From: Atriophallophorus winterbourni
Lineage: Eukaryota > Platyhelminthes > Trematoda > Plagiorchiida > Microphallidae
DNA: 64,000 bases
Reading direction: 5' to 3'
NCBI GenBank assembly: GCA_013407085.1
Contig: JACCGJ010020878.1
Location: forward strand, 45,623-109,622
The translations under genes were made by a program, and so were the position numbers. This document shows positions 25,153-37,100 of this stretch, piece by piece. Under the pieces are notes generated by a model that saw only the letters and a program-made list of their open reading frames with translations, searched no databases and was not told where the DNA came from. Numbering within the stretch: the stretch's first letter is position 1; every line of letters starts with the position of its first letter.

Positions 25153-25389
25153 TTTTCGTAAAAGATTTAATATGAATCTCTTAATACCTTAAGGCACAAA
25201 GTATTATCTCGTGGAAGTTTTCGACTAAATACAGTCTTTTGCAATTATGTTTTTTGAGATCACAAGCCTTGGGTATATGTTTTCCTCAGTGGAAAGCAAG
25301 CTGTAATTCCTGCTGATTCAGATTCTGCATGCATTCGGTAATTTCTATACACCTTGATATGTTGAAAAATGTGTCACATAAGATTATTA

Positions 25390-26549
25390 AAAAAGACGAA
25401 TGTTTGACGTACTCCCAATCCAATCCTTTGGAATATTTTGCGATTGATACGCCCTATATTGAAAATATCAGAATAAGTGATATATAACTGCAGAAATTAT
25501 ATGCGCTAACTAATCGGCAATATTATTCAAGATAACCGGGTCTTAGTCTTTGTTTAGAAATGTAGCACATATATGTCATTTATTCAAGAGTTACGGTTTG
25601 CCAGAACTGCAAACCTAGATCAGTGTTTTGGACATAATGCCGATCTCAATCGGATCGATCACTTATTGCCAAATTTCAAATACAAGGCAGCACAAAGTCA
25701 TGCGAGTCTGCATAGTCTGCATAGCAAATGATGGTCTAATCGAAGTAGTTTGCTTATATCTACTAACAGCAAGACAGAGATTTCTCACAAAACTCATTCC
25801 ATGTGGTTAGGCAGACATTTAGCACTACGCGTATTAGTGTTTTACTGTCTCGTAGCCAGGTATATGGCGTGACATCAACGTCAGTATTCAGTCTTTATAG
25901 ATAAATATTAAAAGCAGCAAATGTTTTCGACTATGATTTTTGAGGCGTCTTAAAGTTATGCAGGTTCTCAGTTTCAAAGCTGAACCTTTTGTGCTAACAA
26001 TTTAACTCTCCAATAAGAAAATAAACAGTATAATTATGCGCACAGTGAGCATAACGTGAGTCGCGAGGCGGAAGCTCACTGATAGTGGCTATTGTTTTGT
26101 ATTTAGGCCCAGGGTTTTACTAATTTAAACATCGACAGAAAATAGTTCGTCAATAATTTGCAGATGCGGCCACCATAATCAAATTAATAGATTGCTATGT
26201 ATGTCAATGTGAATAAAATTATTTATTATATGGCATCATCTACCATTATGAGCACACAGTATCAAGGGTGGGATTTACCGTTTATCCACATCATTTATAA
26301 TCCACAATGACAAATATCTCAGAAATAGTGAGATAAGCATATGATCGAGATCATTTACTCCAATGCGGTCAAGATTGTTATCAGATAATATAACATATTC
26401 ATAGAGGAGCAAAACATAGAAACTGTTTTGTTGTTGTGATTTACCTACCAACGTCAGCGGACGAATGATGTAATGATAGCTTTCCTGCGAAAACACAGCT
26501 GGTTTTATCCTAATTTCAAAACAACTTCCTGCTCAAAAGGTGACTTTTA
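25390..26549. other. Unassigned region
   Basis: Alignment to copy B fades at about 25385. No exons, repeats or RNA genes recognised. ORFs at 25628-25810 (+) and 26275-26496 (-) show no motif. Confidence 0.45.
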
Positions 26550-26850
26550 ACTATGGAATTTACTAAGAAGCGAGATTCGGTTGTGAATACACTCAATAAT
26601 CTATTCGACGAAATGTTCGACGAAATTCTTTTAATTAGCGCTATCTCAAGCAGCAATCACTACAGAGTAAAAAACACACCGAATATAATCGATTTTGTTC
26701 TGACGAGCGAGGAAAATGCCATTGAGGATATATGGTAGGAACCACCACTTGAAAATAGAGATCATGTATTAATTCTTTTCCACTATATTTGTACTCGCTT
26801 CGGCGGTACAAAAACCCAAAAACAAAACAACATTTATTGCTGAAAATTCG
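26550..26850 (+). mobile_element. CR1-type endonuclease fragment
   Basis: The frame at 26553-26738 includes NTPNIIDFVLTSEENAIEDI, matching the end of a CR1-type endonuclease domain, followed past a stop by a PPLENRDHVLILF segment that fits the family's G-x-SDH-x-V region. The SDH motif reads RDH. Short, plus-strand, dead fragment. Confidence 0.65.
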
Positions 26851-27855
26851 TGAACACCAATAAAGTCATTCTACTTCTTCTTCTTCTTCTAAAGCGGAAA
26901 GAGATAGTGGCGCTCTACAATTAAAAAGAAAAATCGTTTATGTTGCATTATTAATGGCACTTCAAAAAGTCACTGGCTGGGTATCGATTAACATAGATGT
27001 CCACCAATGGTGGTCATCGAAACTTAAGATAATCTATGAATAACTAGAGCTGCAATCGATGTGGTTGCTTCGGAACCCGTGATTTCGTCATTTTGCAAAT
27101 AATCCACTATAACTCGTTAACCACACGAAGTAGAATACAGAAACAGTTATCAAAATGCGTAGCTCACCGCGATCTTTGCAATGAAAGCAAAAACCGTAGA
27201 ATAGTGAACGATTGGAACGATTGGTGAGCAAACTGATATTTACGTCGAAATGACAACTTTGCTGATAATCAGTTGGCAAGAGCAAAACAAATAAATTCCG
27301 ATAGATATGATCGAAAGTAGCACAGAATTTTTGAAAAAAGGGAAATCCCAGCAGATTCGGCGAAGATATGAGCAGAAGTGTCAGAGCAAAAAATGCGACC
27401 GCACGGTAGCTAGCTAGCACTAGCAATGTCAGGAAATATTAGTTTTCTTAATAGTAAAACATTTGTGTCAGATTAACTGAATCATTTTGTCACAAGTCGA
27501 CGACGATTTGTTCCACCGAATTCGGACATCCGAAAAAATGTTGCAGTTACTTGTAAGTCAGACAGGCAAATAATAAAAAATACTGTTTAGGCAGCCTCAC
27601 CAGCGTATATTAATGGATCCGAAAATTCTGTGTCTATCGGTCCATAATTGAATATCTGGCTTATGGAATATTTTGTAATGATGAATTAGTTTTTCTTTGA
27701 TTCATCGATAGGGGAGGTAAAACAAATTCACTTCAAGGATTCAAGGATTTATTGTTAAAAAGTTAATACTTTACAACACCACAGGATTACGGTTTGAATA
27801 AAGAAATGAAAAATACAATAGTATAAAAGCAATTGTGAATATCAAATGTAAGGCT
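26851..27855. other. Unassigned region, possible older retroelement debris
   Basis: Contains a short CTT repeat at about 26872-26890 and a 112-codon minus-strand ORF (27088-27426) that is hydrophobic but unrecognised. It lies between two CR1 fragments of opposite strand. Confidence 0.35.
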
Positions 27856-27859
27856 CACG

Positions 27860-30120
27860 AGTGTTATTATTTTGTATATGTAAGTCCAATTTCGCTTCAA
27901 ACGCCGCCAAGCAAGCAGAGCACACCACATGTTGTGCTATGAAATTCCAAAGAAATATAGCACGTACGGCGAAAAAATGGCGCCGACAATCAATACGGGA
28001 ACTTGGAACGTAAAGGGATAAGGTATGTCCGCGTGTCACTTTCCCATCACACAAATCAAGCAAGTGTTTTAGTTGATGTCATTCAGTAGACACAATTCTA
28101 TAAGTCAGAATAATATAGCGTCGTATCCTTCTTTATGTAAAGTCGCATAGACCCAGACGTCGCAATATTTCGGTGTACGGAAAATTGCGAAGACCCATCA
28201 CTAACTTTGTTGCTCTATGATAGATTTCATCGGAGAGAGCAATGTCTTTTCGCAGCCATGGAGCCCAGAGCTTTACCGCATACTCCATCGTAGGGCCAAG
28301 TTATACATTCATTATATTTGGTAACGTTACCAAAGAGAATCTTCCGAATATTCTTCGAAAGATACCTAACAATCTGTTAACCCGTCGATATATGTTCTTA
28401 GAATGCGCTGTGCTCTTCAGGTTCCGGCTAATCCACACTCCAAGATCTTTTTATAACCATCTATATGCTAGGTTTTCATTTCTTAATCGATATGTCCAAG
28501 GAACATTTCTGCCAAGATGGAGCATCTTACATTTCTGTATGTTGCATGACATGTCATTCATGGCCGCCCATTTCGACACGCTGTGCGAATCCATTTGTTT
28601 CTCACAATCCTCTGCAGAACTTATTGGCGTCCAAATTTTCATATCATCTGCGAACAGGACCATTTTGGACGACATGAGGTGGGGTAAATCATTTATGTAC
28701 AGCAAAAAGAGGAGCGAACCTAGCACAGATCCTTATGGGAATCCACAGGTGGTTTTGTACGTTTGGGTTTGGCGCTCAGTTAACTTTAACTTCGGCCTCG
28801 CGATCTGACAGATAGTCGCACAACCATGAAAGGAGTGGATCACATATTCATAAACGCATTAGTTTTTGAAGAGGCAAATGATGATTGACTCTGTCAAAAG
28901 CGTTCGAAATGTCTAGGTAGCAGACGTGGATGCAAGAACTAACTCCTCCTAATAATAATCTAACTCCTTTGGATAGTCATCTAACCCTATGAGAAGATTC
29001 GTAAGACAAGAGCAATGAGATGGAAACCCATGCTGCGCTGGCGAACTCATATTCTGCTTTTGAAAGTGCGCAACCATTCTTTTCTATACGTTCAATGAGC
29101 TTAGCAATAACAGGTAAAAGTGTGACAGGACGATAATTTGCATCGTCAGATCGGCAACCGCCATTGAAGATGGGTGTTAATACGCACGACTACCAATATT
29201 TCGGTACAACTCCGTTAAGCAACGAATAGTTGAGCATGCTGGAGAGCGGTTCACATAGCTGACGGTGACAGAACCTGAGCACATCCGTTGTGATACCATC
29301 TGCTCCTGGGGATTTCCTAACATTTAGTTGGACAAATGACTTGCAAAAATAAATGGGTTTATCGAAATATCGCACAATGTTTCGATTCCTGTTACGATTG
29401 GATACTCAAAACGTTCCACTAAAACCTTTGGCACGAACACTTTAGAGTATCAAATTGCTAGAGCATTTGCGGCTACCAACACTGTTTCAATGAGTTTTAC
29501 ACCATTCTGGATGGGAAAAAAAAACCTGGTTTGACTTTCGCTTTGGCGTACATGATTTTGTATAGTAACTTCGGGTTGCGTTCCATTTTTGACAGGAGCA
29601 TCAATTGGTGCGCTTCCACATCTTCTCGAATAAGTGCACTCACTTTGTTTAGTAACAAACGGAAATGTTGCCAATAGGTAGAAGTATTGTTGGCTTTGTG
29701 CTGCACCCATGCTGATCTCCTCAGTACTATCCACTTTTTTGTTCTGTTGCGGACAACAAAACGAAGTTCATGGACGCAGATTTTCTGAACAATCTTAGAG
29801 TTTTCGTCTATCTTCAGTTTCACAAAACCTACAATTTTGTTCCAGTGTGAATCAGGGCTTATGTTGTCCGTCTGAAAATGCGGAATCTGCGCGAGCGATT
29901 TAATCAGGGACAATTTATCTACCCGTCGAACCGCACCATTCGGGGTAAGCGATTGCTGAGTACTAGAGACATAGTCAAACACAAGCACTGAATGGACGCT
30001 AAGACCCAGCGGAGCCTGGAATTCGATCGCTTCGATAGATTGTTCTTTCGATGTTAACACCAAATCTAAGACAGAGGGGCGGTCAGAACCTTTCCTCCGG
30101 GTGCATTCGTGAACATGGTT
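27860..30120 (-). mobile_element. CR1-type non-LTR retrotransposon, decayed
   Basis: Minus-strand reading gives, from high to low coordinates, the end of the endonuclease and the connector (29497-30063), the start of RT (29190-29375, KSPGADGITTDVLRFCHRQL), and the RT core and thumb (28451-28726, LLFLLYINDLP then VLFADDMKIW). The FADD box is intact but the frames are broken by several stops. The plus-strand ORF at 28242-28808 is its antisense shadow. Confidence 0.88.
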
Positions 30121-30256
30121 GTATAACGGGTTTGAATTTAATACCTTTCTAAAAGACTAAAGTTATGTGTTGCTCACATAGATATGTTCGGGGTATATAA
30201 ATTGACGTTATAATTTTTTATTTTAATTATTCCAATTTCATTAATATTTTGTAAAG

Positions 30257-30397
30257 ATGGATCAAACAGTTATTTTTTGCACAATCTTCTTAGACACTGT
30301 AATGGATCTCATAAATCAATGGCCTCATCTTTATTATAAACTTCCATGTGAATGGAACATGCAAGTGACCTTCAATGGAGCCGATAATTGTTGCCCG
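30257..30397 (+). pseudogene. Orphan exon resembling LARGE-type glycosyltransferase
   Basis: A 47-codon open segment after an acceptor-like GTAAAG and before a donor-like CCG then GTAACT. It includes INQWPHLYYKLPCEWNMQ. That matches the conserved x-P-x-L-x-Y-x-L-P-C-x-W-N-x-Q segment of LARGE xylosyl/glucuronyltransferases (GT8 part), which modify alpha-dystroglycan in the Golgi. The residues before it diverge from the family and no neighbouring exons are visible. It is therefore either a captured exon or remnant, or one exon of a gene whose other exons lie outside recognised sequence. The family link is from remembered motif, not a search. Confidence 0.5.
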
Positions 30398-30439
30398 GTA
30401 ACTTAGCCTATCCGAAATCCAAACAAGGAAAACTGTTTC

Positions 30440-31440
30440 CAGCACTTATTTTAAACCATTCACGCCTGAGTTTGAATCTTGTTAATCGTTTTCAATAAAC
30501 AGAGAGTGAAGGACAGTAGCTGTTCTTACTTGTCAGTCGTTACCTGTGATAAATTTTCAATTAATCCAAACTCCGCATAACCGAAATTACAAACAAGGGT
30601 TTCTCGCCGGTTCGCATTTTATATGAAATCTTCTATGGTATAACAATTGAATGTTTCCATCAACACCACAAAGTCACATAATACGCTATTTTTTAAAATG
30701 TTTCACAACGAAAAATGATCGTGGTGCTCGGAAAGTACCAAATTATAGCCTAATGCGAAGCAAAGACATTTTAAGTAATTGAACTAAGAATTTTCACATT
30801 TCTACTGTTAAACTCCGGCTACGCTGATGCATTTGTTGGTCACACGAAACTGCACAAGTCTCGTCCGAAATGTGCACTGAAACGTGCTGCCAAACGTTTT
30901 CAATTAAAGAATCCATTCGCCATGCAAACCATCCCAATCCATTAAGCTACTAAACGTTCGAATGCGCAATATTATTCCACAAAACGTTTGCAACGAAATA
31001 CACGCATTTTGTCTTGCTGTTTGAAACTGTCGTAAATCCTTACGGTATTGTGCCATTATTATTTTTTCGCTCATAGCACAAAACATATTTTCACATTTGT
31101 AGTGAATCTTCATGTAATTTGATATTTAAAAAATCTCGTTTGTTCTTTTATAACCATGAACGCGTTGTCTGAAAATGGAGTGACTCGCTAACTTGAATCC
31201 AGTTGTATTCAGCCATTTTAAATTTGCGAATATACTAAAGCCTTGAGTGCCATAGTTTTCTTTCGTAGAAAGATTCAAATGAAGACAGTCGTTCCCAATC
31301 ATGTTTTAAAGAAGTCAAGCCTTTCGTATATGTTTTATCAGTGGAAAGCAAGATTTAATTCATGCTGATAGATCGCGATTTGAGATTCCACAAAAAATTC
31401 GTAATATTTGTACACCTTGCCATGTTGGAAAAATGAATAA
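30440..31440 (+). repeat. Segmental duplication, partial copy C
   Basis: Aligns with the 3' end of copies A (20440-21176 then 25141-25385) and B (55860-56835). It has the uninterrupted target site of the 21-25 kb element (near 31210) and ends where the hammerhead-repeat array begins. Confidence 0.85.
30715..30907 (+). pseudogene. Exon 13 relic of the modular gene, copy C
   Basis: Aligns with exon 13 of copies A and B, including the shared ACTCCGGCTACGCTGATGCA of copy B and the terminal TTCAATTAA. It carries several in-frame stops and small deletions. No other exons of the gene are seen nearby, so this is a partial, dead duplicate. Confidence 0.8.
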
Positions 31441-31589
31441 TATACAACGAGTGCTTGTATGCCACTGTCACTGTTGGATAAGGCTGGTACTACCAACCTA
31501 TTTAATCATATGTGTCCAAACACATGTTTGATGGGGCGTATTCCGTAAAAATGAACCAAAAAGAACATTTGCTTACTTTTTCGTCACAC

Positions 31590-31640
31590 ACACCTACTAC
31601 CGGTTTCTTGCTGTTGCACTCATCAGGCAGGGACAGTAGG
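31590..31640 (-). ncRNA. Type I hammerhead ribozyme, unit 1 (slightly degenerate)
   Basis: Minus strand: CUGAUGA (31626 to 31620), stem II GUGC/GCAA with loop AACA (one closing mismatch), GAAA (31607 to 31604), then CCGGUA. The cleavage triplet would be GUA, which fits the NUH rule. Activity is probably reduced by the stem II mismatch. Confidence 0.55.
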
Positions 31641-32034
31641 ATATGGATCCACATGCGTTTGGAACAGCGGAGGATATGGTAAACAAATAGCGCTTGTTTG
31701 CCACTGTTGGATAAATCTGGTACGATTATCCTGATGAATCACATATGTCCAAACACATGTTTAATGGGGATAAACCCTCAAATATGAACCAAAATATTCA
31801 TTTGGATGCTTTTCCGCCACAACGGTTTCCTGCTGTTTGCACTTATCAGGTAGCGACAGTACGATCACATCCGCATGCGCTTGAAACAGCGGAGAAATGT
31901 TAAACAAAGAGAGCTTGTAAGCCACTGCGGATTAATGATCGTATGATTACCGTGTTCAATCACATATGTCCAAGCCCACGGTAAATGGGGTTAAACCCAA
32001 AAACATAAATCAAAATATTTATTTGCATTTTTTT

Positions 32035-32094
32035 CCGTCACACACACACACCACGACCGGTTTCGTGCTGTTTGCACTCATCAGGAAGGGACAG
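32035..32094 (-). ncRNA. Type I hammerhead ribozyme, unit 3 (intact core)
   Basis: Minus strand: stem I 5' side CUGUCCCUUC, CUGAUGA (32084 to 32078), stem II GUGC-AAACA-GCAC (32077 to 32065, four pairs), GAAA (32064 to 32061), minimal stem III CCGG, and cleavage triplet GUC ending at 32055. Then GUGG, a GU-rich internal loop, and GACGG, which pairs with CUGUC. All invariant core positions are present. One stem I pair is U-U. The very short stem III and the internal loop in stem I resemble hammerheads of Penelope-like elements and retrozymes. Confidence 0.75.
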
Positions 32095-32405
32095 TAAGAT
32101 CATGATTAGCATGCGCATGAAACAGCGGATAAATGGTAAACAACGAGATCTTGTATGCTACTTTCAGTTAAGGCTGGTACGACTAACCACTACAATCACA
32201 TGTGCCCAAACACATCTTCATTGGGTTTAAAACCATAACCAGGAACCAAAATATTCATTTGCATGCTTTTCCGTCACAAACACACACCTACTAGCTGTTT
32301 CGTGTTGTTTCCTGTATTCAGGATTTTGACAGCAAGATGAGGATCCACATGCGCTTGAATCAGCGGAGGAATGGTAAACAAGGAGCATTTGTATGCCACT
32401 GCTCA

Positions 32406-32739
32406 CATTCAGATGAACTAAAATTAGTGTCACGTAATTTGTGTTCGCCATCGAACCATGAAGTTCTATCTCATCGCTCTTGTATAACGAATTTTGTTTT
32501 CATTACGTTAGATGACTGTACGAAATGTTTGGATGAGTGTTTTTGCAATCACGTTTGTTACATAGACATTTCGTAAGATTTTGACAAAGTCAGTCATTAT
32601 TCGCTTTCTCCTAAAGTGATTTGTTTAGCAAAATGTGGTCCACTATGGTCTTGTTCCTGCGAATTCCTTTGAGATCAGCAGGTACGAATTATTGTAAATT
32701 GATTTTTATTGACAACGCCTGAATCCATCATTCTATACA
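32406..32739. other. Unassigned spacer
   Basis: Follows the array. Short overlapping ORFs on both strands (32227-32576) have no motif. Nothing is called. Confidence 0.4.
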
Positions 32740-33260
32740 CAAGGTTTTGTGTTTGGCGTTTGTACATAAACGATTTACCGACAACATTTCAAGAAAAATG
32801 CTCCCGTTCGCAATTCATTTGCAAATTTAGACGCTAATGGGCTCTGCAGATGACAGTGAGAAAGTGCAAATGTATTTGGACGTCGTGTCAGATTGGGCGG
32901 GTATGAATGATATGACATCCGATACAGGGAAACGCAAGATGCTCTACCTTGTACATATCGACTAAGAACTGAACTCTTGGAATGAACCTCGTTGGAAAAA
33001 CATTTGAGTATGGATCAGGTGAAAGTAAACAGCACGGCTTACTGTTGAAAGTTATATCAAAAGGCCGTCCGATTATTGGACAATATTAGAATATACTTGG
33101 CGGTAACTTTAACAAGGAGTCCCACATTTGCCATACAATGAATTATGCTATAGAGTTAGATGCTTCTTGTGTGCAAATTATATTTCGCTCTCCGACAAAA
33201 CAATTCACAAAGAGCAAAGTTAGTAATGCGAAGTAATTCAAATTTCAAATGGTCTAAAAA
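32740..33260 (+). mobile_element. CR1-type RT fragment, plus strand
   Basis: Broken frames read LYINDLP near 32760 and, further on, a DSEKVQMYLDVVSDWAGMND stretch and a KRKMLYLVHID stretch. These are the RT core-to-thumb blocks of CR1. It faces the minus-strand CR1 that begins at about 33340, forming an inverted pair. Confidence 0.65.
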
Positions 33261-33339
33261 GCAAATAGTTTGCAGTAATAATGAAAAAGGAATTCATAAA
33301 AACAACAAATAATTTTATTAATATGAAGAGTCAGCTTTG

Positions 33340-34300
33340 TATTCAGGTGTGAAGTTCGATTTGGTAAGCATAGATTTTTGAATTTCAGCCTTAAACATTT
33401 TCAGGCGTGATGCTCGAATGATATAAGAAGGCGGAGATTTTCTTATAATACAATCTCAGACAACAAAGAGGAACCTTCAACAATTTGATTTACAGAGTGA
33501 AATAATTAAATTGTGGACATGAGGTCTGCTTTCAAGTGCGTCTTGTCGGATGTTCAAATGTTTGATCTACTGTATGCAGAATTTTGAATAGCACGATTAA
33601 ATCACCCTGGAGCACGAGAGTACGAAAATTATAATAGGATAACGGTTCAAATGCTCTCGTCATACGGTCTGTTTTATAAATCAGTCTTCTGGTTTGTGAG
33701 GCGGTGTATAGGCGATGGGGTCAATGCATGAGCAGCAAACTCCAATACTCGCCGCATAGTACCATGTTTGTACCTCTTTTGTGAAATTACTGAGGATCAT
33801 TATGAGCGGTACTCTGCGTTGTTGTATACCACGGAAATTGCAGTTAAGACTTCGAGTTCTCCTAAACCACACACCCATTCCTTTCTTTCTAATGACCCAA
33901 TAAATTTGCTGCTATCCCGAACAGTATGTGAATTCGATAGATTTACCTACCTTTAACATTTTACATTTATGTATGTTGAATGATAGGCAGTTTAATAAGG
34001 ACCACGCATAAAGTGAAATATATATTTTTTGTAATAGTTGACTAACTTTTATGGTGTGCACGTTAGTCCAAACTGCGATGTCATCATCGAATGAAATTAT
34101 TTTGTTGTGTATGATTTCAGCTATATACTTCGCGTGCACATGGAAGTGTATCAGCCTCAATGATGAACCTTGATGTACATAAATTGTTACTTCTACCTGG
34201 CTGGATAATTCCCCGTCAACACTAAAGCGGATGACTCTACAAATCGAGTAATCTGTATCCAGTTCAATAGTCTGCCACCGACATCGAGCTGATCCAATTT
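33340..34300 (-). mobile_element. CR1-type RT fragment, minus strand
   Basis: Minus frame 33912-34160 reads ISFDDDIAVW and then LSFNIHKCKMLKVGKS, equivalent to the FADD and KCK blocks of CR1 RT. The lower coordinates match CR1 3' sequence also seen near 35330. Decayed, with D in place of A in the box. Confidence 0.65.
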
Positions 34301-34336
34301 TTGTTGTCCTATGTTGACTGTGTTAGAAAACTGGGT

Positions 34337-34640
34337 GGAAGTACGTCGAATGCTTAATAGGTTTGAAATATTTTCCAGACTGCTTCATGGTTTCTGGACA
34401 TCATCCTACATTGCCATTTGGGATTATCTAAATTTAATATTCTGTGAGTTAAGGGCATTAAAAGATGCTAAACGTGTTAGTATGCTAGGCGACAGTACGT
34501 CTAATGCTTCATTGGTTTAAAATATTTTCCCGACTGCTTCATGGTTTCCGGTAAACATCCTATATTGTCATTGGAAATGATGAGAATTTCAGTATTCTGT
34601 GAGTTGAAAGCATTATCAAATGTTGACACTGTTATAATAT
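34337..34640. repeat. Two-copy tandem duplication, about 157 bp
   Basis: 34337-34490 and 34494-34640 share AGTACGTC-AATGCTT, AAATATTTTCC, GACTGCTTCATGGTTTC and TATTCTGTGAGTT. The incidental ORF at 34311-34520 spans the junction and is not called. Confidence 0.75.
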
Positions 34641-35199
34641 CAAATTTGGCCATACATTGCAACGTGTCAAATCAGATCGTACATTTACATGATTACTGTC
34701 CAATAAAAATGTGTTCTTGACACAATAGATTTATGCCATTTTGTCATTCACACTATTGAGGTAACCATTTACGCATTTCATATATCGTCAGCTTTTGATA
34801 TATTTTAAAACCAACTTCACGGATGGTGTCATTTTAAACTCGATTGATAAAGAAATATTGATACAGAGAAATATTAATCGGGATCTCCAAAATATGTTGT
34901 TTAATTGTGCATGAAACGCATGATGTGTAAACAATGTAAATGGGTGTAGAGATGCTTAAACATATTTTATATAGTTACCTTAGTTTGTTGTCTGCCTTTT
35001 CATTCTCATTCACATCAGTTTTTGTGCATCTCGATTGCAAAGACACTTGAAGGGCTTTATTCATGTTCTAGTAATTCGAACTGATTCAAGGTTTTGATGG
35101 TCCGAGACGCAAATATTTTACAGTAAACTTATTTTATAAATATAGGAAATGCAAAAAACAACAAAGTTTATTTATCAATGTAACTTATGAGTTAACGTG
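34641..35199. other. Unassigned AT-rich spacer
   Basis: No gene, repeat or transposon recognised. Confidence 0.4.
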
Positions 35200-36990
35200 C
35201 CAGGCCGGATTTGGTCAACATATACATGGCAAGTTCAACCTTTTACTTGTTCGAGCTTGATGAAAAATGATATGTGGGGGCAGAGACATCCATATAAAAC
35301 AAACTCCGACAGCGAAGTAAAACTTTCGATAATTTGATCTAGAGTGTGTAATAATTAACTTGTAGCACTGAGATCTGCTAACACGTGCTTATTTCCGATG
35401 AAAAAAGGGTTCAATTAGGTGATCAACTGTATGCGGACGTTTGGACAGCGGAATGAAACTACCACTAAGGAGAAAAGTCAAAATGATACGGCGTGGCAAT
35501 TCTCTCCATGTTTGGCCTATGATATAGACCGGTAAACAGGTTTGAAGCGCGGTGATATACTCGTTTTAGAAAGGCCATGCCCTTTTGTAACCATGGTGTC
35601 CATGCAACAACAAAGTACTTCTTTGTTGGTCGAGTATAGATGTTATTTATATGAGTACATGCTTTGTGAAAGTATCGAAGATCCTACTGAGCAGTGCTAA
35701 GCTTTGGTAGGTTTGCCGTGAATATTCCAATTTACTGAGAATTCACACACCCAGGCCTTTATATTTTGAAAACCATGGAATTTGCTGAGATCCAAATGAG
35801 TATGTGAATTCGATGGATTTAATGGCATATAACATCGATCATTTTTAGATGTTGATTGGTTTGCAGTTTTACAAAACCACTATTGAAGTACTTCGCTGCG
35901 TACGCAAATCCAAACTTTGAGTTCATCTGCAAATAAAATACTTTTGTTGCGTTCCACTTCAGGTTTATCATTTTCGTACACCGCGAGAGTTATGGGAACA
36001 GAAATGATCCATGAGGTACTCCAATTTTAACTTTTACTGGCCCGGGTAGTGTCACGTCTTGTGTAACCTAAATGTCTCTACCAGTGAAGTTATTCTATAT
36101 CCAGCCCAATAATCTGTAACCAAATAAGAGCTGTTCAGAATTTTGGTAGCAGTATGCTGTGGTTAAGAGGGAAAACAATCTATATACGTATTCAAGTAAC
36201 AATTTTGGATATGGCATCCATTATCCACGGCTCTAGTAGTGTGATCAATTTTAATAGGAAGATTGTTTAGACAAGATTGTTTTGTCCTAAATATGTGCTC
36301 TGCGACGGTAAGAAGCTTATTTGTTCCGAAGGTTTGGTAAGTTCACCAGCTTTAAACCGTTCAAGAAATTTAGACACTACCGGCAACAATCTGACATGTC
36401 TGTAGTTAGACACATCGTATCGGTTCCTCCCTATGTATATCATGGTGTTTAATCCACTTTTTAGTCTGTATGAACCTTGCTTCAACAAAGAAACAGTTTA
36501 AAAAATTCAGAAAGCGCTGATAATAGAGCACGAGCGTGTTAATTCAGGAGGAATAATGTGATGTCTTGGGAATCGGGTGATATTTTTATTTAAGACGAGT
36601 AGCCTGACCCAAACACCCTCGATTTTCACAGAGATTTTGTTCATTGTTGTTATTTCTGATCTGATTGCAGGTTTAATATAAAACTTCAGAGTTATATTGA
36701 TCATGTTCTTTGGTGGGTTCAGGTGCAGTGGGTGTAGTTCCAGTGGTATTAAGTAAAGCGAAAACGTCTGACTTTACCCGGGCTTTACTGTTCATCATCC
36801 GGAAAAAAGATATACTGATTTGCTACTCTTCTTTATCATCCTGGACAGGTTTAGTAACTTTGTTCCGCAACAACCAATAGGATATCCACGATTCAGGTGT
36901 ATCCAGCAGTATGCGGGTTTTTTTCGCAGAGTTTTTTTGCATTTACACATTTCCCTGTTCAAATCTGAATCACGAATTGAAATCATTTTT
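35200..36990 (-). mobile_element. CR1-type non-LTR fragment, minus strand
   Basis: Minus frame 36267-36488 reads NRYDVSNYRHVRLLPVVSKF, the NYRPV block of RT. The 36507-36704 frame is the connector. 35900-36060 shows the GTPQGS/YINDL region in antisense, and 35300-35500 resembles the CR1 3' part at about 33480. Decayed. Confidence 0.7.
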
Positions 36991-37075
36991 TTTCAATTTT
37001 TTTGAAACATATTTAGAGTGAAATTATTTTTTGTACATTTTTTAAGTAACGATTATCAACACTGCTTTATATATA

Positions 37076-37100
37076 CACTTAAATCTCGGTACTATGCTAC
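37076..37100 (+). repeat. Terminal inverted repeat, left
   Basis: Begins CACTTAAATCTCGGTACTA. The reverse complement of 38184-38208 begins CACTCAAATCTCAGTACTA. Confidence 0.85.

Larger units (their letters stand above)
7380..25385 (+). repeat. Segmental duplication, copy A
   Basis: This stretch is collinear with 38211-56835 in the same orientation, about 31-33 kb away. Introns and flanks look about 80% identical by eye and exons about 90% or better. Matching landmarks include the promoter (8014 versus 38802), exon 3 (11263 versus 42078) and the 3' flank (25150-25385 versus 56590-56835). Copy-specific insertions break collinearity: a 0.9 kb insert in intron 4, a retrotransposon 5' fragment in intron 10, and a 3952-bp element at 21189-25140. 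Confidence 0.92.
31453..32405 (-). repeat. Tandem array of hammerhead-ribozyme repeat units (retrozyme-like)
   Basis: Units start at about 31453, 31692, 31912, 32149 and 32386 (220-239 bp each; four full units plus the start of a fifth). Conserved blocks are TTGTATGCCACTG, CATGCTTTTCCGTCACACA and GACAGTAGGAT. On the minus strand each unit carries a type I hammerhead outline. The cores in units 1 and 3 are present, that in unit 2 has CUGAUAA, and unit 4 is broken. Short non-coding tandem units with type I hammerheads and no ORF match the retrozyme class described in animals, thought to be mobilised by other retroelements. It sits exactly at the edge of duplication copy C. Confidence 0.8.

Noticed and set aside
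28242..28808. 188-codon plus-strand ORF
   Set aside because: It is the antisense of the CR1 reverse transcriptase on the minus strand, which carries the recognisable FADD and YINDLP motifs.
31453..32405. CRISPR-like interpretation of the tandem repeats
   Set aside because: Units are about 237 bp with no short repeat/unique spacer pattern, and the genome is eukaryotic.
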